Positions 40,039-48,404 of a stretch of 64,000 nucleotides of DNA are shown piece after piece. The DNA comes from Chloroflexota bacterium (GTDB lineage Bacteria > Chloroflexota > Limnocylindria > P2-11E), in the NCBI GenBank assembly GCA_005883625.1, contig VBDU01000092.1, positions 1 to 64,000 on the forward strand. The letters are read 5' to 3'. A model generated the notes under the pieces. It had not been told where the DNA came from. It saw only the letters and a program-made list of their open reading frames with translations, and did no database searches. A program made the position numbers and the translations under genes. Position 1 is the first letter of the stretch. Every line of letters starts with the position of its first letter.

Positions 40039-40533
40039 ATGGCCACGAGGACCGGGAGCGAGTCCGACGCGGAGCGCACGATCGTGCTCGCCGACAACCG
40101 CAAAGCGCGCTTCGATTACCACATCGAGGACTCGCTCGAGGCGGGCATCGCCCTGCAGGGCACCGAGATCAAGTCGCTACGGGCAGGGCACGCGAACCTC
40201 CGCGACGGCTACGCGCGCGTCGAGAAGGGCGAGGTCTGGCTGCGCAACGTCCACATCGCCCCGTGGGCGAACGCGGCCCACGACAATCACGATCCGCTAC
40301 GGCCGCGCAAGCTCCTCCTGCACCGCGAGCAGATCGGCCAGCTCGCCGGCGCGGTCTCGCAGAAGGGCTACACGCTGGTGCCGCTACGGATGTACATACG
40401 GAAGGGCCGCGCGAAGATCGAGCTCGGTCTCGCGCGTGGCAAGAAGCGCTACGACAAGCGGCAGGCGATCAAGGAGCGCGAGCACATCCGCGAGATGGAC
40501 GCGGCGATCCGCCGCCGCATCGGGCGCGGCTAG
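40039..40533 (+). CDS. smpB: SsrA-binding protein SmpB
   Basis: 164 residues. It has the SmpB barrel motif NRKARFDYHIEDSLEAGIALQGTEIKS, the conserved HIAPW and the KKRYDKRQAIKERE tail typical of the C-terminal helix that enters the ribosomal A-site. It binds the tRNA-like domain of tmRNA to rescue stalled ribosomes. The tmRNA gene lies about 2.6 kb downstream on the other strand. The ATG has no strong SD, unlike its neighbours. Confidence 0.96.
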   Translation: MATRTGSESDAERTIVLADNRKARFDYHIEDSLEAGIALQGTEIKSLRAGHANLRDGYARVEKGEVWLRNVHIAPWANAAHDNHDPLRPRKLLLHREQIGQLAGAVSQKGYTLVPLRMYIRKGRAKIELGLARGKKRYDKRQAIKEREHIREMDAAIRRRIGRG

Positions 40534-40572
40534 CGGGAGGTCCGGCCGCGGCCGAAGCGGTCGCGGCGAGTA

Positions 40573-42168
40573 CTAGTCGCCGAAGGCCGGCACGGCCTCG
40601 CGCGGCGCGCCGCGCTCCCTCCCGCGCAGCGGCACGTCCTCGAGGAAGACGGACGCGACGAGGGCGACGATGAGCACGAGCGCACCGACCACGAAGATGT
40701 CGTGCAGCGCCGAGGCGAGGGCGCCGCGGATCGCCAGGAGCAGCTGGTCGAAGACCGGCTGCAGCTGGGGCGGGAGCGCGGCCCGCGTCGCGGCGATCTG
40801 CGCCGGATCGAAGATCGCCTGGACGTTGCCGCTCGCGCCGATCGCGCCCTGCGCCTGCGGCGGCAGGCTCACCGAGGCGACGGCCGCGCGGATCTTGTCC
40901 GGCAGCTCGTGCGAGAGGACGGCGCCGAGGATCGCGATCCCCACGGTCCCACCGATGTTCCGCCAGAACTGCATCTGGCTCGATGAGACGCCGAGGTACT
41001 CGCGCGGCAGCGCGCTCTGCACCGCGTTCAGGTAGAGGGGCATCGTCGTGCCGAGCCCGATGCCGACGAGGACGAGGTCCCGCACCACCTCCACCTGCTC
41101 GGTGGATGTCGTCACCTGCCCGAGCAGCCAGAGACCGATGCCCATGACCGTGATGCCCACCGTGCCGAGGTAGCGGTAGCGCGGGATGCGGGTCATGAGC
41201 TGTCCGGTGACGATGCTCGAGCCGATCAGGCCGACCATGAGCGGCGTGATGAGCAGGCCCGAGTTCGTCGCGGGGATCCCGAGGACCCCCTGGTAGATGA
41301 GCGCGACGTACGTGATCGCGCCGAACATCCCGAACGCGACGAAGAATCCGGTGATGACGGAGACGCTGAACGTGCGGTTCCGGAAGAGCGTGAACGGGAC
41401 CATGGGGTGCGGCGTCCGCCGCTCGATGAAGAAGAACCCGACCAGGACGACCGCCGCGACGAGGAGCAGGCCGAGCACTTCCGGCGAGAAGATGTCGTGG
41501 TCGCGCGTGATCGACAGCGCGACGAGCAGCGGCACCAGGCCGGCGGCGAGGGTGAACGCGCCGAGGAAGTCGATGTCGCGCCACGACGCCTTGTGGGCGA
41601 CCTTTGGCATCGTGAGCGCGACCGCGGCGATCGCGAGCGCGCCGACGGGCACGTTGACGTAGAAGACCCAGCGCCACCCGACGTTGTCCGTCAGGTAGCC
41701 GCCGATGACCGGGCCGACGACGGAGGCGAGGCCGAAGATGCTCGCGAAGACGCCCTGCAGGCGCGCGCGGACGTGCGGCGGGAAGAGGTCGCCGAGGGCG
41801 GCGAAGACGCTCGCGAAGAGGACGCCGCCGAACAGGCCCTGGATGCCGCGGAACGCGACGAGCTCCGCCATGTTCTGGGCCTGGCCGCAGAGCGCCGAGG
41901 CGGCGACGAAGCCGGCCATTCCCCCGAGGAGGAAGGGCCTGCGCCCGAACAGATCGGAGAGCTTCCCGGCGACGGGCGTCATCGTGGTCGACGCGACCAT
42001 GTACGCGGTGATCACCCAGGCGTAGTAGTCGAGGCCGTTCAGCTCCGCGACGATGCGAGGGAGCGCGGTGCCCACGATGGTCTGGTCGAGGGCCGCCAGG
42101 AACAGGCCCAGCGCGATCCCGATGGTGACGAAGACCGTGCGGCGGCGGCCGAGCGTTTCAACGGACAT
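40573..42168 (-). CDS. DHA2/EmrB-QacA-family MFS drug:proton antiporter
   Basis: 531 residues with about 14 hydrophobic helices. Signature ALDQTIVGTALPRIVAEL appears in helix 1, the motif A GKLSDLFGRRPFLLGG in loop 2-3, and the helix 5 GPVIGGYLTDNVGW motif. These exporters use proton influx to expel amphiphilic drugs. The start overlaps the end of the MarR regulator by 11 bases, so the two form a repressor-pump operon. The C-terminal tail is charged and lacks helix 15. Confidence 0.9.
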   Translation of the reverse strand: MSVETLGRRRTVFVTIGIALGLFLAALDQTIVGTALPRIVAELNGLDYYAWVITAYMVASTTMTPVAGKLSDLFGRRPFLLGGMAGFVAASALCGQAQNMAELVAFRGIQGLFGGVLFASVFAALGDLFPPHVRARLQGVFASIFGLASVVGPVIGGYLTDNVGWRWVFYVNVPVGALAIAAVALTMPKVAHKASWRDIDFLGAFTLAAGLVPLLVALSITRDHDIFSPEVLGLLLVAAVVLVGFFFIERRTPHPMVPFTLFRNRTFSVSVITGFFVAFGMFGAITYVALIYQGVLGIPATNSGLLITPLMVGLIGSSIVTGQLMTRIPRYRYLGTVGITVMGIGLWLLGQVTTSTEQVEVVRDLVLVGIGLGTTMPLYLNAVQSALPREYLGVSSSQMQFWRNIGGTVGIAILGAVLSHELPDKIRAAVASVSLPPQAQGAIGASGNVQAIFDPAQIAATRAALPPQLQPVFDQLLLAIRGALASALHDIFVVGALVLIVALVASVFLEDVPLRGRERGAPREAVPAFGD

Positions 42169-42652
42169 GAGGAGCCTCCTTGTCGGCGGGCTGCGCGAGC
42201 GCCTGCTGAAGGTCGGTCAGCGCGGCGGCGAGACGGTCCCGCTTCTCGGCGGAGAGGGTCGACAGGATCTTGGCGACGGGCTCGGTCATGTACTCGCCGA
42301 CGCGCTCGATCTCGCGCCGGCCGCGCGCGGTCATTTCGACGACCACCACGCGCCGGTCCGATGGGTCCTCCGAGCGGCGCACGAAGCCGTCGCGCTCGAG
42401 CGAGTCGACGAGCTCCGAGAGCGAGGCCGGCGTCAGCACGCATTTCTGCGCGAGGTCGCCGCTCCGGCGCGGGACGTCGGTCAGCTGCCAGAGGACGCGC
42501 GCGCGCTCGAGGCTGATCGCCCCGCGCTCGTGCGCGACGTGCGAGGCGAGGCGGCCGATCCGCGGCAGGAGCGACAGGACCAGGCGCGCGAGACGGACGT
42601 CGTCGGCGCCGGGTCGGTACGCGGACGGGCGCTCAGGCGAAGCGGTCGGCAT
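42158..42652 (-). CDS. MarR-family transcriptional regulator
   Basis: 164 residues. The winged helix shows RVLWQLTDVPRRSGDLAQKCVLTPASLSELVDSLERDGFVRRSEDPSDRRVVVVEMT, the MarR recognition helix and wing. The flanking helices give the dimer interface. It probably represses the operon it heads, binding the inverted repeat at 42669-42689 upstream of its start, and is released by a ligand exported by the pump. Confidence 0.92.
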   Translation of the reverse strand: MPTASPERPSAYRPGADDVRLARLVLSLLPRIGRLASHVAHERGAISLERARVLWQLTDVPRRSGDLAQKCVLTPASLSELVDSLERDGFVRRSEDPSDRRVVVVEMTARGRREIERVGEYMTEPVAKILSTLSAEKRDRLAAALTDLQQALAQPADKEAPHVR

Positions 42653-42668
42653 GTCGTTCGGTCTCCAA

Positions 42669-42689
42669 ATAGTTAGGTCGCCGAACTAT
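42669..42689. promoter_or_regulatory. MarR-type operator candidate
   Basis: ATAGTT, a 9-base spacer and AACTAT form a 6-bp perfect inverted repeat, extended by GG and CC positions inside the spacer (ATAGTTaGGtcgCCgAACTAT). It lies 16 bases upstream of the MarR start, the usual place for an autoregulatory site, and may cover the -10 region. Confidence 0.6.
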
Positions 42690-42742
42690 AAGGGCGCCGT
42701 ACCAATCGGGGCAAGTCCCGCGAATGTCTCGTTCGCGACAGA

Positions 42743-43039
42743 TCAGCCCGCGCCCGACTCCACGAAGGGCTGCTCGATGTCCGCGACGAAGAACCGCTCT
42801 GCGCCGCAGGTGGGGCAGCGTGCCGGCGGCGCCATGCCATGGACGGTCGTCCCGCAGGCCTCGCAGCGGAAATGCCGCTGATCGCCGGGCGTACGGATGA
42901 TCGACGGCGAGGCCGCGAGCATCTGGCGGATCTTCCCGAGCTCGTTCGCCACGCGCAGCGGCTCGATCCCCGCGCCCGTCTGGTCGGCCTCCACGAGCCG
43001 GTTCATGAGCGCGTCAAGACGCTCGAGCGCTTCCTTCAT
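42743..43039 (-). CDS. Small protein with C-terminal rubredoxin-like zinc ribbon
   Basis: 98 residues from ATG at 43039, with GGAGG upstream. The N-terminal half is helical (MKEALERLDALMNRLVEADQ). The C-terminal half holds two CxxC pairs (CEACGTTVHG, then CPTCGAERFF) as in rubrerythrin C-domains and other zinc ribbons. It may bind zinc or iron. Function unknown; it precedes the tmRNA gene in the minus-strand direction. Confidence 0.7.
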   Translation of the reverse strand: MKEALERLDALMNRLVEADQTGAGIEPLRVANELGKIRQMLAASPSIIRTPGDQRHFRCEACGTTVHGMAPPARCPTCGAERFFVADIEQPFVESGAG

Positions 43040-43110
43040 GGCGGACCTCCCCAGGTGAGAAGAGGATAGGGGAGCGCCGCAGCTCGCGGCGCTGCGTTCG
43101 CGTGTTCCTG

Positions 43111-43460
43111 TGGAGATGGGGGAGGGTCGAACTCCCCGTCCAAGGCCTGCTCGCGGATCGCGTCTACGAGCGTGTTCGGCGATTTTTTTCTCGCGGACCC
43201 GGTCGCACACCGACGCGCTACCGGATCGCGCACAGGCCGTGAACTTGAGCCCGCCTACCGGCCGATCGGCGGGCCGCACCTCCGCTTTATTCGTCCTCGA
43301 GGCCCGCGGAGGGGAGACCTCGAGGACGCTCACTGACTAGGCAGCGAGAGCGTAAGAAGTGTTGCCAGTTATCTGGCAGCCGTTCGGATTAACGAGGGGG
43401 AACGGCGTTCCTCGGCTCGCAGCGGTCCGTCCGCCTGCCCTGTCGAAGCCACGCATCCCC
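43111..43460 (-). ncRNA. ssrA: tmRNA (SsrA RNA)
   Basis: 350 bases. The 5' end GGGGATGCGTGGCTTCGACAG and 3' end (GGACGGGGAGTTCG, then CATCTCCA) form the tRNA-like domain: acceptor GGGGATG pairs with CATCTCC, including the G3:U70 alanine pair, and the T-arm is GGGAG-TTCGACC-CTCCC. The tag frame runs from GGC (43364-43366) to TAG (43337-43339), encoding GNTSYALAA after the charged Ala, preceded by ATAACT. The pseudoknot 1-like arms GCCGTTC and GAACGGC lie upstream of the tag. CCA is not encoded. Confidence 0.95.
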
Positions 43461-43482
43461 GTGGCCCTTTCGGGCACCATCG

Positions 43483-43488
43483 ATTGTA
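43483..43488 (-). promoter_or_regulatory. -10 element of the ssrA promoter
   Basis: On the minus strand TACAAT stands 22 bases upstream of the mature tmRNA 5' end, giving a short leader for RNase P processing. TGTCGG at 17 bases further upstream is a weak -35. The site lies just before the SGNH gene start on the opposite strand. Confidence 0.5.
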
Positions 43489-43494
43489 CCGGCC

Positions 43495-44271
43495 GTGCGT
43501 ACGCCCCGACACCTCTTCGCGCTCGCGATCGCGGTGGCCGCGGTCGCCTGTTCGAATGCGCCACGTGCGAACGTGCCCACGCCGCCCGCGTCGACGACGC
43601 CGACCGTCGCAACACCGTCGCCGACGCCGACCGCCGCCCCGAGCTCCTCGCCCGCTCCGGCCGCCGCGGCGATCGTCCGCTACGTCGCGATCGGCGCCTC
43701 GGACACGGTAGGCGTGGGCGCGGCCGATCCCGCGACCGGATCGTGGCCCGCGCGCCTGGCCGCGAAGCTGCCGGCAGGCGCGACCTATCTGAACCTCGGC
43801 GTGTCCGGTTCGCTCGCCGCCGGCGCGCGCGAGCAGCAGCTGCCGAAGGCGCTCGAGGCGAGGCCGACGGTCGCGACGGTCTGGCTCGCGGTGAACGACC
43901 TCAACGCGGGCCTGGGACCCGGCGACTACGGGATGGCGCTGCGGTCGATCGTCACGGCGCTGGTGGACCGGACCGATGCGCGGATCTTCGTCGGCAACGT
44001 GCCGGACCTACGGGCCGTCCCGGCGTATGCGGGGGTCGACCAGGCGGCGCTCGCGGCGCGGATCGCCGACTACAACCTCCAGATCGCCGCGCTCCAGCGG
44101 GCCTATCCCGCCCGCGTCGTGGTCGTCGACCTCTTCACGGGAAGCGCCGTCCTCGTGTCGAGCGGGACCGTCGCCGCGGACGGCTTCCATCCGTCCGACG
44201 CGGGCTACCAGCTCATCGCGGACCGCTTCGTCGCTGCGTTGCGCGACGCGGGGGTGCCGCTCCGCGCCTAG
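43495..44271 (+). CDS. SGNH/GDSL-family hydrolase lipoprotein
   Basis: 258 residues from GTG at 43495. The N-terminus is a lipoprotein signal (LFALAIAVAAVACSN) with a Cys at about residue 19, followed by a Thr/Pro/Ala-rich tether. SGNH blocks are VAIGASDTVG (block I, Ser), LGVSGSLA (block II, Gly), WLAVNDLN (block III, Asn) and DGFHPSDAGY (block V, Asp/His). Such enzymes hydrolyse esters of lipids, glycans or peptides outside the cell. The stop overlaps the convergent MFS gene by 4 bases. Confidence 0.88.
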   Translation: MRTPRHLFALAIAVAAVACSNAPRANVPTPPASTTPTVATPSPTPTAAPSSSPAPAAAAIVRYVAIGASDTVGVGAADPATGSWPARLAAKLPAGATYLNLGVSGSLAAGAREQQLPKALEARPTVATVWLAVNDLNAGLGPGDYGMALRSIVTALVDRTDARIFVGNVPDLRAVPAYAGVDQAALAARIADYNLQIAALQRAYPARVVVVDLFTGSAVLVSSGTVAADGFHPSDAGYQLIADRFVAALRDAGVPLRA

Positions 44272-45500
44272 CTCGAGCCGGTCTCGGCCGGCCGCGCCGC
44301 CGCGGGGACGACCGGCGCGACCGCGCGCTTCGGCTCGCGCAGCGCGCCCGCGAAGATCGCGCACCCCGCGACCATGAAGAAGACGCCGAGCAGGAGCACC
44401 GCCTTTGGCTCGACGGACGCGAGAAGGCCAGAGGCGATGAAGGGCGCGGCGGTGCCGCGTATCCCGAGGAGCAGCGACTGCGCAGCCGCGTACTGAACGA
44501 CGCGCTCGCGCGGCGCGAGCTGGACGACGTTCGTATAGAAGGTGATCTCGCCGCCGGCCACGATGATCCCGGTCACGACGGCGACGGGGAGCAGCGCCCA
44601 CGTGTTCGGCGCGACGAGATAGCCGAGCGGGACCAGCACGACGAGGACCTGATTGAGGAGCGAGAGTCGCAGCGACGAGCCGCGATCGATGACGCGCCCC
44701 CAGACGAAGTAGGCGGCGATCATCGTCGCCGACTGCACCGCGTACATGATCCCGATGAACGTGTTCGGCGCGTCGAAGTGGTCGACGAGCATGATCGGAT
44801 AGATGGCCGCGTTCATGAGGTTCCCGGTGCCGAAGACGGTCGACGCGATGAGCAGGCGCCGGAAGCGCAGATCCCCCCACAGGTCGCGCGCGATCGAGAC
44901 GGCCGACCGCCGCCGCGGCGGCGCCGGCAGATCGTCGTGGCGCACCCAGAAGAACGCGACCGCTCCGGGAAGCGCGAGGGCCGTGGCGGCGGCGAAGACG
45001 TACGCAGCCGGGATCACGTCGATCCAGGCGCCGGCGACGGCCGCGCTCGCGATGCCTGCGATGGACGCGCCGATCCGCACGTTCGCCATCGCCTGCGCGC
45101 GCTCGCGGTCCGGATACATCCCCTGCATGAGCGCGGTGTACGCGGCGACGTTCGCGACGGTGATGACGAAGAAGACGACCGTCGTGGCCGCGAGCATGAG
45201 CGGTGTCGCGGCGACGAGGACGCCGGCGATGAGCACGACGCGCGCGAGGGTCGTGGTCCCGGCGACGACGCGTGCCACCGGAATGCCGGACAGGAGGTAC
45301 GCGAACACCGGGGCGAGGAGGTGGCCGATGAAAGGCGCGGCGACGACGAGCGCGACTTCGCCGGCGCTGCCGCCGAGGCGGCGCACGACGACAGGCATGA
45401 AGGTGACGAGCACCGAGATGTAGAGGCCCGAGCAGACCGCGCTGAAGAGGTCGATGCGAAAATTCCGCCGGACGCGCGCGGGCGCCCAGTTCCCGTCCAT
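44268..45500 (-). CDS. MFS transporter, 12-helix
   Basis: 410 residues with 12 hydrophobic helices. The weak motif A region lies in loop 2-3 (FAYLLSGIPVARVVAG) and no clear substrate signature is seen. The C-terminal tail is Arg/Ala/Pro-rich. The start is 54 bases from the jag stop, so it may be transcribed with the jag-yidC block or separately. It converges on the SGNH lipoprotein. Confidence 0.78.
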   Translation of the reverse strand: MDGNWAPARVRRNFRIDLFSAVCSGLYISVLVTFMPVVVRRLGGSAGEVALVVAAPFIGHLLAPVFAYLLSGIPVARVVAGTTTLARVVLIAGVLVAATPLMLAATTVVFFVITVANVAAYTALMQGMYPDRERAQAMANVRIGASIAGIASAAVAGAWIDVIPAAYVFAAATALALPGAVAFFWVRHDDLPAPPRRRSAVSIARDLWGDLRFRRLLIASTVFGTGNLMNAAIYPIMLVDHFDAPNTFIGIMYAVQSATMIAAYFVWGRVIDRGSSLRLSLLNQVLVVLVPLGYLVAPNTWALLPVAVVTGIIVAGGEITFYTNVVQLAPRERVVQYAAAQSLLLGIRGTAAPFIASGLLASVEPKAVLLLGVFFMVAGCAIFAGALREPKRAVAPVVPAAARPAETGSS

Positions 45501-45554
45501 GAGAAGACAAACGGTAACGCGCTCGGTCCGTCGCCTGGAAGGCGTACGTACGGG

Positions 45555-46466
45555 CTAGGGCCGCTCTGGTCTCGGCCTGTAACCCCCTGGCCGCGGTCCG
45601 AAGCCACGACGGGGCCCATAGCCGCCGGGCCGCGTCCCCCCGGTCGGGGGACGGCCCGGGCCGCCGCGATATGGCGGGCGGGGCCGGAATACCGCGGGCC
45701 CGCGCGCGCCCGGCGCCGTCGAGCTGATGACGACGCGGCGATTCGGGTCCACGCCCACCGACTCCGTCCGCACCCCGGGGCTGTCCTGAACCGCCAGGTG
45801 CACGATCCGCCGCTCGTAGGCGAGCATCGGCTCGAGCGTCACGGCCTGCCCCGTCGTCCGCACCCGCACGGCGACGCGGCGCGCGACCTCGCGCAGCTGC
45901 TCCTCGCGACGACGCCGGTAGCCCTCGATGTCGAGCGGGATGTGAACGGTGCGGCCGACGCGCCGCGACGTCATGGCCGAGGTGATCTGCTGAAGCGCAA
46001 CGAGGTTCTCGCCGCCGCGGCCGATGAGCGCACCGAGGTCGGTCCCGACCACGTCGACCCCCTCGCGGCCCGGCCGGTCGTCCATCGTGACCTCCGCCTC
46101 GATCCCCATGAGCTCGAGGAGCTCCTTGAGCACCGGGACCGCAGCCGCGAGCTCCTCCGAGAGGACGGGCGCCGCTTCCTCGCGCTCCTCCTCGCGCTCA
46201 TCGAGATGCTCGCGCAGCGCGTCGGGGCGTCGCGGCACCTCGGCCTCGTCGACCGTGGGCTGCGGCTCGGGCTCGCGCTCGTCCTCCTGGAACGAGAGGA
46301 GCACGCGCGCATCCTCACCGCCCATCCCGAGCATGTTCGCGGGCTTTCCCTTCTCGAGGACCTCGATGTCGACCTCCGTCCGTTTGCGCCCGAGCACCCT
46401 CAGGCCGCGCTCGACCGCCTCCTCGACCGTTCGACCGGTGAATTCCTCTCCACGCAGCGGGCTCAT
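45555..46466 (-). CDS. jag: Jag/KhpB (EloR) RNA-binding protein
   Basis: 303 residues. The Jag N-domain (EFTGRTVEEAVERGLRVLG, VLEKGKPANMLGMGGEDARV) is followed by an acidic linker, a KH domain (VDVVGTDLGALIGRGGENLVALQQI) and an R3H domain (YRRRREEQLREVARRVAVRV, LEPMLAYERRIVHLAV). The C-terminus is a 60-residue Gly/Pro/Arg-rich, RGG-like tail. Jag/KhpB binds RNA and helps control cell elongation. It overlaps yidC by 4 bases (ATGA), the standard arrangement. Confidence 0.92.
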   Translation of the reverse strand: MSPLRGEEFTGRTVEEAVERGLRVLGRKRTEVDIEVLEKGKPANMLGMGGEDARVLLSFQEDEREPEPQPTVDEAEVPRRPDALREHLDEREEEREEAAPVLSEELAAAVPVLKELLELMGIEAEVTMDDRPGREGVDVVGTDLGALIGRGGENLVALQQITSAMTSRRVGRTVHIPLDIEGYRRRREEQLREVARRVAVRVRTTGQAVTLEPMLAYERRIVHLAVQDSPGVRTESVGVDPNRRVVISSTAPGARGPAVFRPRPPYRGGPGRPPTGGTRPGGYGPRRGFGPRPGGYRPRPERP

Positions 46467-47428
46467 CGTTTCCGCCTCCTCCCTCTACGCCGTCCCCCTT
46501 CGGCCGCGCGCGCTGACGGCTCCGCGACCGCCTCCATGTCCGCCTCCGCCTCCGCGATCGCCGCGCGCTCCCGCCGCCGCATCTCACGATCCGCCGGCGT
46601 GGGGATCTGCTCCAGGAACGGTAGCCAGCGCGGTAGCTGTCCCCATCCCGTGACGAAGTACTGCTGCACCATCTGGAAGACCGTCGTCGTGATGTAGTAG
46701 AGGAAGACACCGGCCGACAGCTGCCTGAAGAAGACGAGCGTGATGAGCGGCAGGTAGTAGGTCATCGACTGCATCGTTCGCTGGGTCGGGTCGTTCGTCT
46801 GCGGCGGGTTCCGCGGCAGCGCCATGATCGACGCGACGAGCTGCAGCAGGGCCGAAACGATCGGCAGGATCCCGATGACCTCGGGTCCGCCGAAGGCCGT
46901 GAAGAAGAAGTAGTCCGGATGGGCGAGGTTGCCGATCCACGGCAGCCAGTGCGCCGTGAGATCCAGGGCCTGGTCATCGGCCAGGCCCGGCGGCGTCGGC
47001 ACGAACGCGAAGAGGACATGGTCGCGCAGCTCGTGGACGGTAAGCGCGGGTACGCCGCCGAGCCCGCCCACCTGCTGGAACGCGGCGTACATCGCGAACA
47101 GCACCGGGAAGAACACGACCATCGGGAGGCAGCCCGCGAGCGGGCTGATGCCGCGCTCCTGGTACAGCTTCATCTGCTCCTGCTGCAGGCGGACGCGGTC
47201 CTTCTCGTACTTCTTCTTGATGTCGTTCAGCGCCGGCGCAAGCTCCTGCATCGCGCGGGAGGAGCGCAGCTGCTGCCGGAACAATGGGATGAGCGCAAGC
47301 CGGATCGCGATCGTGACGATGACGACGGCGAGGCCGAAGTCCGGGACGAAGTCGTACGCGAGCACCAGGAGCGAGATGAGCGGATGAACGAGGAGCGCAT
47401 TCCAGACGTCGGTAACGATTGGCGGCAC
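46463..47428 (-). CDS. yidC: Membrane protein insertase YidC
   Basis: 321 residues, the short form without a large periplasmic domain. The helices surround a hydrophilic groove with Arg in IRLALIPLFRQQLRSSRAMQEL, followed by a coiled segment KKKYEKDRVRLQQEQMKLY. The motif PLAGCLPMVVFFPVLFAMY and the YYLPLITLVFFRQLSAGVFLYYI helices match YidC/Oxa1. The C-terminus is basic (RRRERAA, GRRRGRRRKR), useful for ribosome binding. It inserts membrane proteins with or without Sec. Confidence 0.95.
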   Translation of the reverse strand: MPPIVTDVWNALLVHPLISLLVLAYDFVPDFGLAVVIVTIAIRLALIPLFRQQLRSSRAMQELAPALNDIKKKYEKDRVRLQQEQMKLYQERGISPLAGCLPMVVFFPVLFAMYAAFQQVGGLGGVPALTVHELRDHVLFAFVPTPPGLADDQALDLTAHWLPWIGNLAHPDYFFFTAFGGPEVIGILPIVSALLQLVASIMALPRNPPQTNDPTQRTMQSMTYYLPLITLVFFRQLSAGVFLYYITTTVFQMVQQYFVTGWGQLPRWLPFLEQIPTPADREMRRRERAAIAEAEADMEAVAEPSARAAEGGRRRGRRRKR

Positions 47429-47652
47429 TATCGCGACTCCAGCTCGGGAACGGGGTCATACCCCCCGTGACTGAACGGATTGCACGAGAGCACCCGCCGG
47501 GCGGCGAGAAGGCTCCCCCGCAGCACGCCGTGGCGGTCTACGGCCTCGATCGCGTACTCCGAGCAGGTGGGGGTGTAGCGGCAGGCCGGCGGGAGCAGCG
47601 GGCTCACCGCGGACTTGTAGAAGCGGAGCGCGGCCAGGACCGCGATCTTCAC
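47428..47652 (-). CDS. yidD: Membrane protein insertion efficiency factor YidD
   Basis: 74 residues, usual size. It has the family pattern [29 protein letters not shown] and [17 protein letters not shown], with three conserved Cys. It assists YidC. The stop and start share bases with yidC, and its start overlaps rnpA by four. Confidence 0.95.
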   Translation of the reverse strand: MKIAVLAALRFYKSAVSPLLPPACRYTPTCSEYAIEAVDRHGVLRGSLLAARRVLSCNPFSHGGYDPVPELESR

Positions 47653-47999
47653 GGTGCGAGGGCCTCACCCGATCCGAGGGCGGCGAGCGCCCTCGCGGCG
47701 GCCTCGCGCACCGCGGCCGGCGAAGCGGCGACCACGTCGCGCCGCGCGGTCACGAGGATGTCGCGCCCTATCGCGGGTCGACGGTCCTTCACCACGATGC
47801 GAAATGCCTCGCGAAGACGCCGACGCGCGCGGTTCCGCGCGACGGCGGTACCCAGCGAGCGCGGAGCGGACACCGCAAGGCGCGTCATGCCGAGGTCGTT
47901 GGCACGCGCGCGCAGCGCGAACAGCCGATGCTGGACCGCGACGTTCGCCTCCCGCACCGCGGCGATGTCCCCATTGCGCCGCAATCGTGCGGCGTCCAC
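47649..47999 (-). CDS. rnpA: Ribonuclease P protein component
   Basis: 116 residues. RnpA motifs: [17 protein letters not shown] (normally R-x-x-x-F), then the RNR signature [17 protein letters not shown]. It binds the catalytic RNA and processes 5' ends of tRNA, including the tmRNA and tRNA-Ala here. A 13-base gap separates it from rpmH. Confidence 0.93.
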   Translation of the reverse strand: MDAARLRRNGDIAAVREANVAVQHRLFALRARANDLGMTRLAVSAPRSLGTAVARNRARRRLREAFRIVVKDRRPAIGRDILVTARRDVVAASPAAVREAAARALAALGSGEALAP

Positions 48000-48012
48000 C
48001 GATGTCGCGCCG

Positions 48013-48150
48013 TTAGACGACGGTAAGCCGCTTGCGACCGCGCGCCCGACGCGTCGCGAGCACTTTGCGTCCGCCCGTGGTCCTCATCCGCGCGCGAAAA
48101 CCGTGCACGCGCGCACGCCGACGTGTCTTTGGCTGATAGGTGCGCTTCAC
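48013..48150 (-). CDS. rpmH: Ribosomal protein bL34
   Basis: 45 residues: [20 protein letters not shown], then [20 protein letters not shown] and RLTVV. The family's KRTYQP start and the strongly basic content are diagnostic. The GTG start at 48150 has GAAGGGA upstream. It is the first gene of the minus-strand rpmH-rnpA-yidD-yidC-jag operon and diverges from dnaA. Confidence 0.97.
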   Translation of the reverse strand: MKRTYQPKTRRRARVHGFRARMRTTGGRKVLATRRARGRKRLTVV

Positions 48151-48404
48151 GATCGGATCCCTTCTCCCGCTGGAAACGGAACGAACAAGCGATCAAGAGA
48201 TATCGGGTGGCCCGCGCACGAGTCTATCAATACGTACGCGCGTTGCCCCAGAGGCGCTTTGGGTCTATCGTTCGCGCGCTTCCACGCGTCGCGCTCCGAC
48301 CTTCGCACATTCCCATCCGGTGTGGCGGGCGAGCGATCTTGTTTTCGCGTCACGAGTTCGTGGGGAGCGTCGTTGTGCACGAGCGGGGGAGATTAGGGGA
48401 GCCG
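48151..48404. promoter_or_regulatory. Divergent rpmH-dnaA promoter region
   Basis: 254 bases without a convincing gene or perfect DnaA box. Minus-strand TATTGATAGACT may hold the rpmH promoter. The plus strand has no strong promoter. A CACGAGTTCGTG palindrome lies near 48350. The gene frame of dnaA extends upstream through this region without stops, but it does not look coding. Confidence 0.4.
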
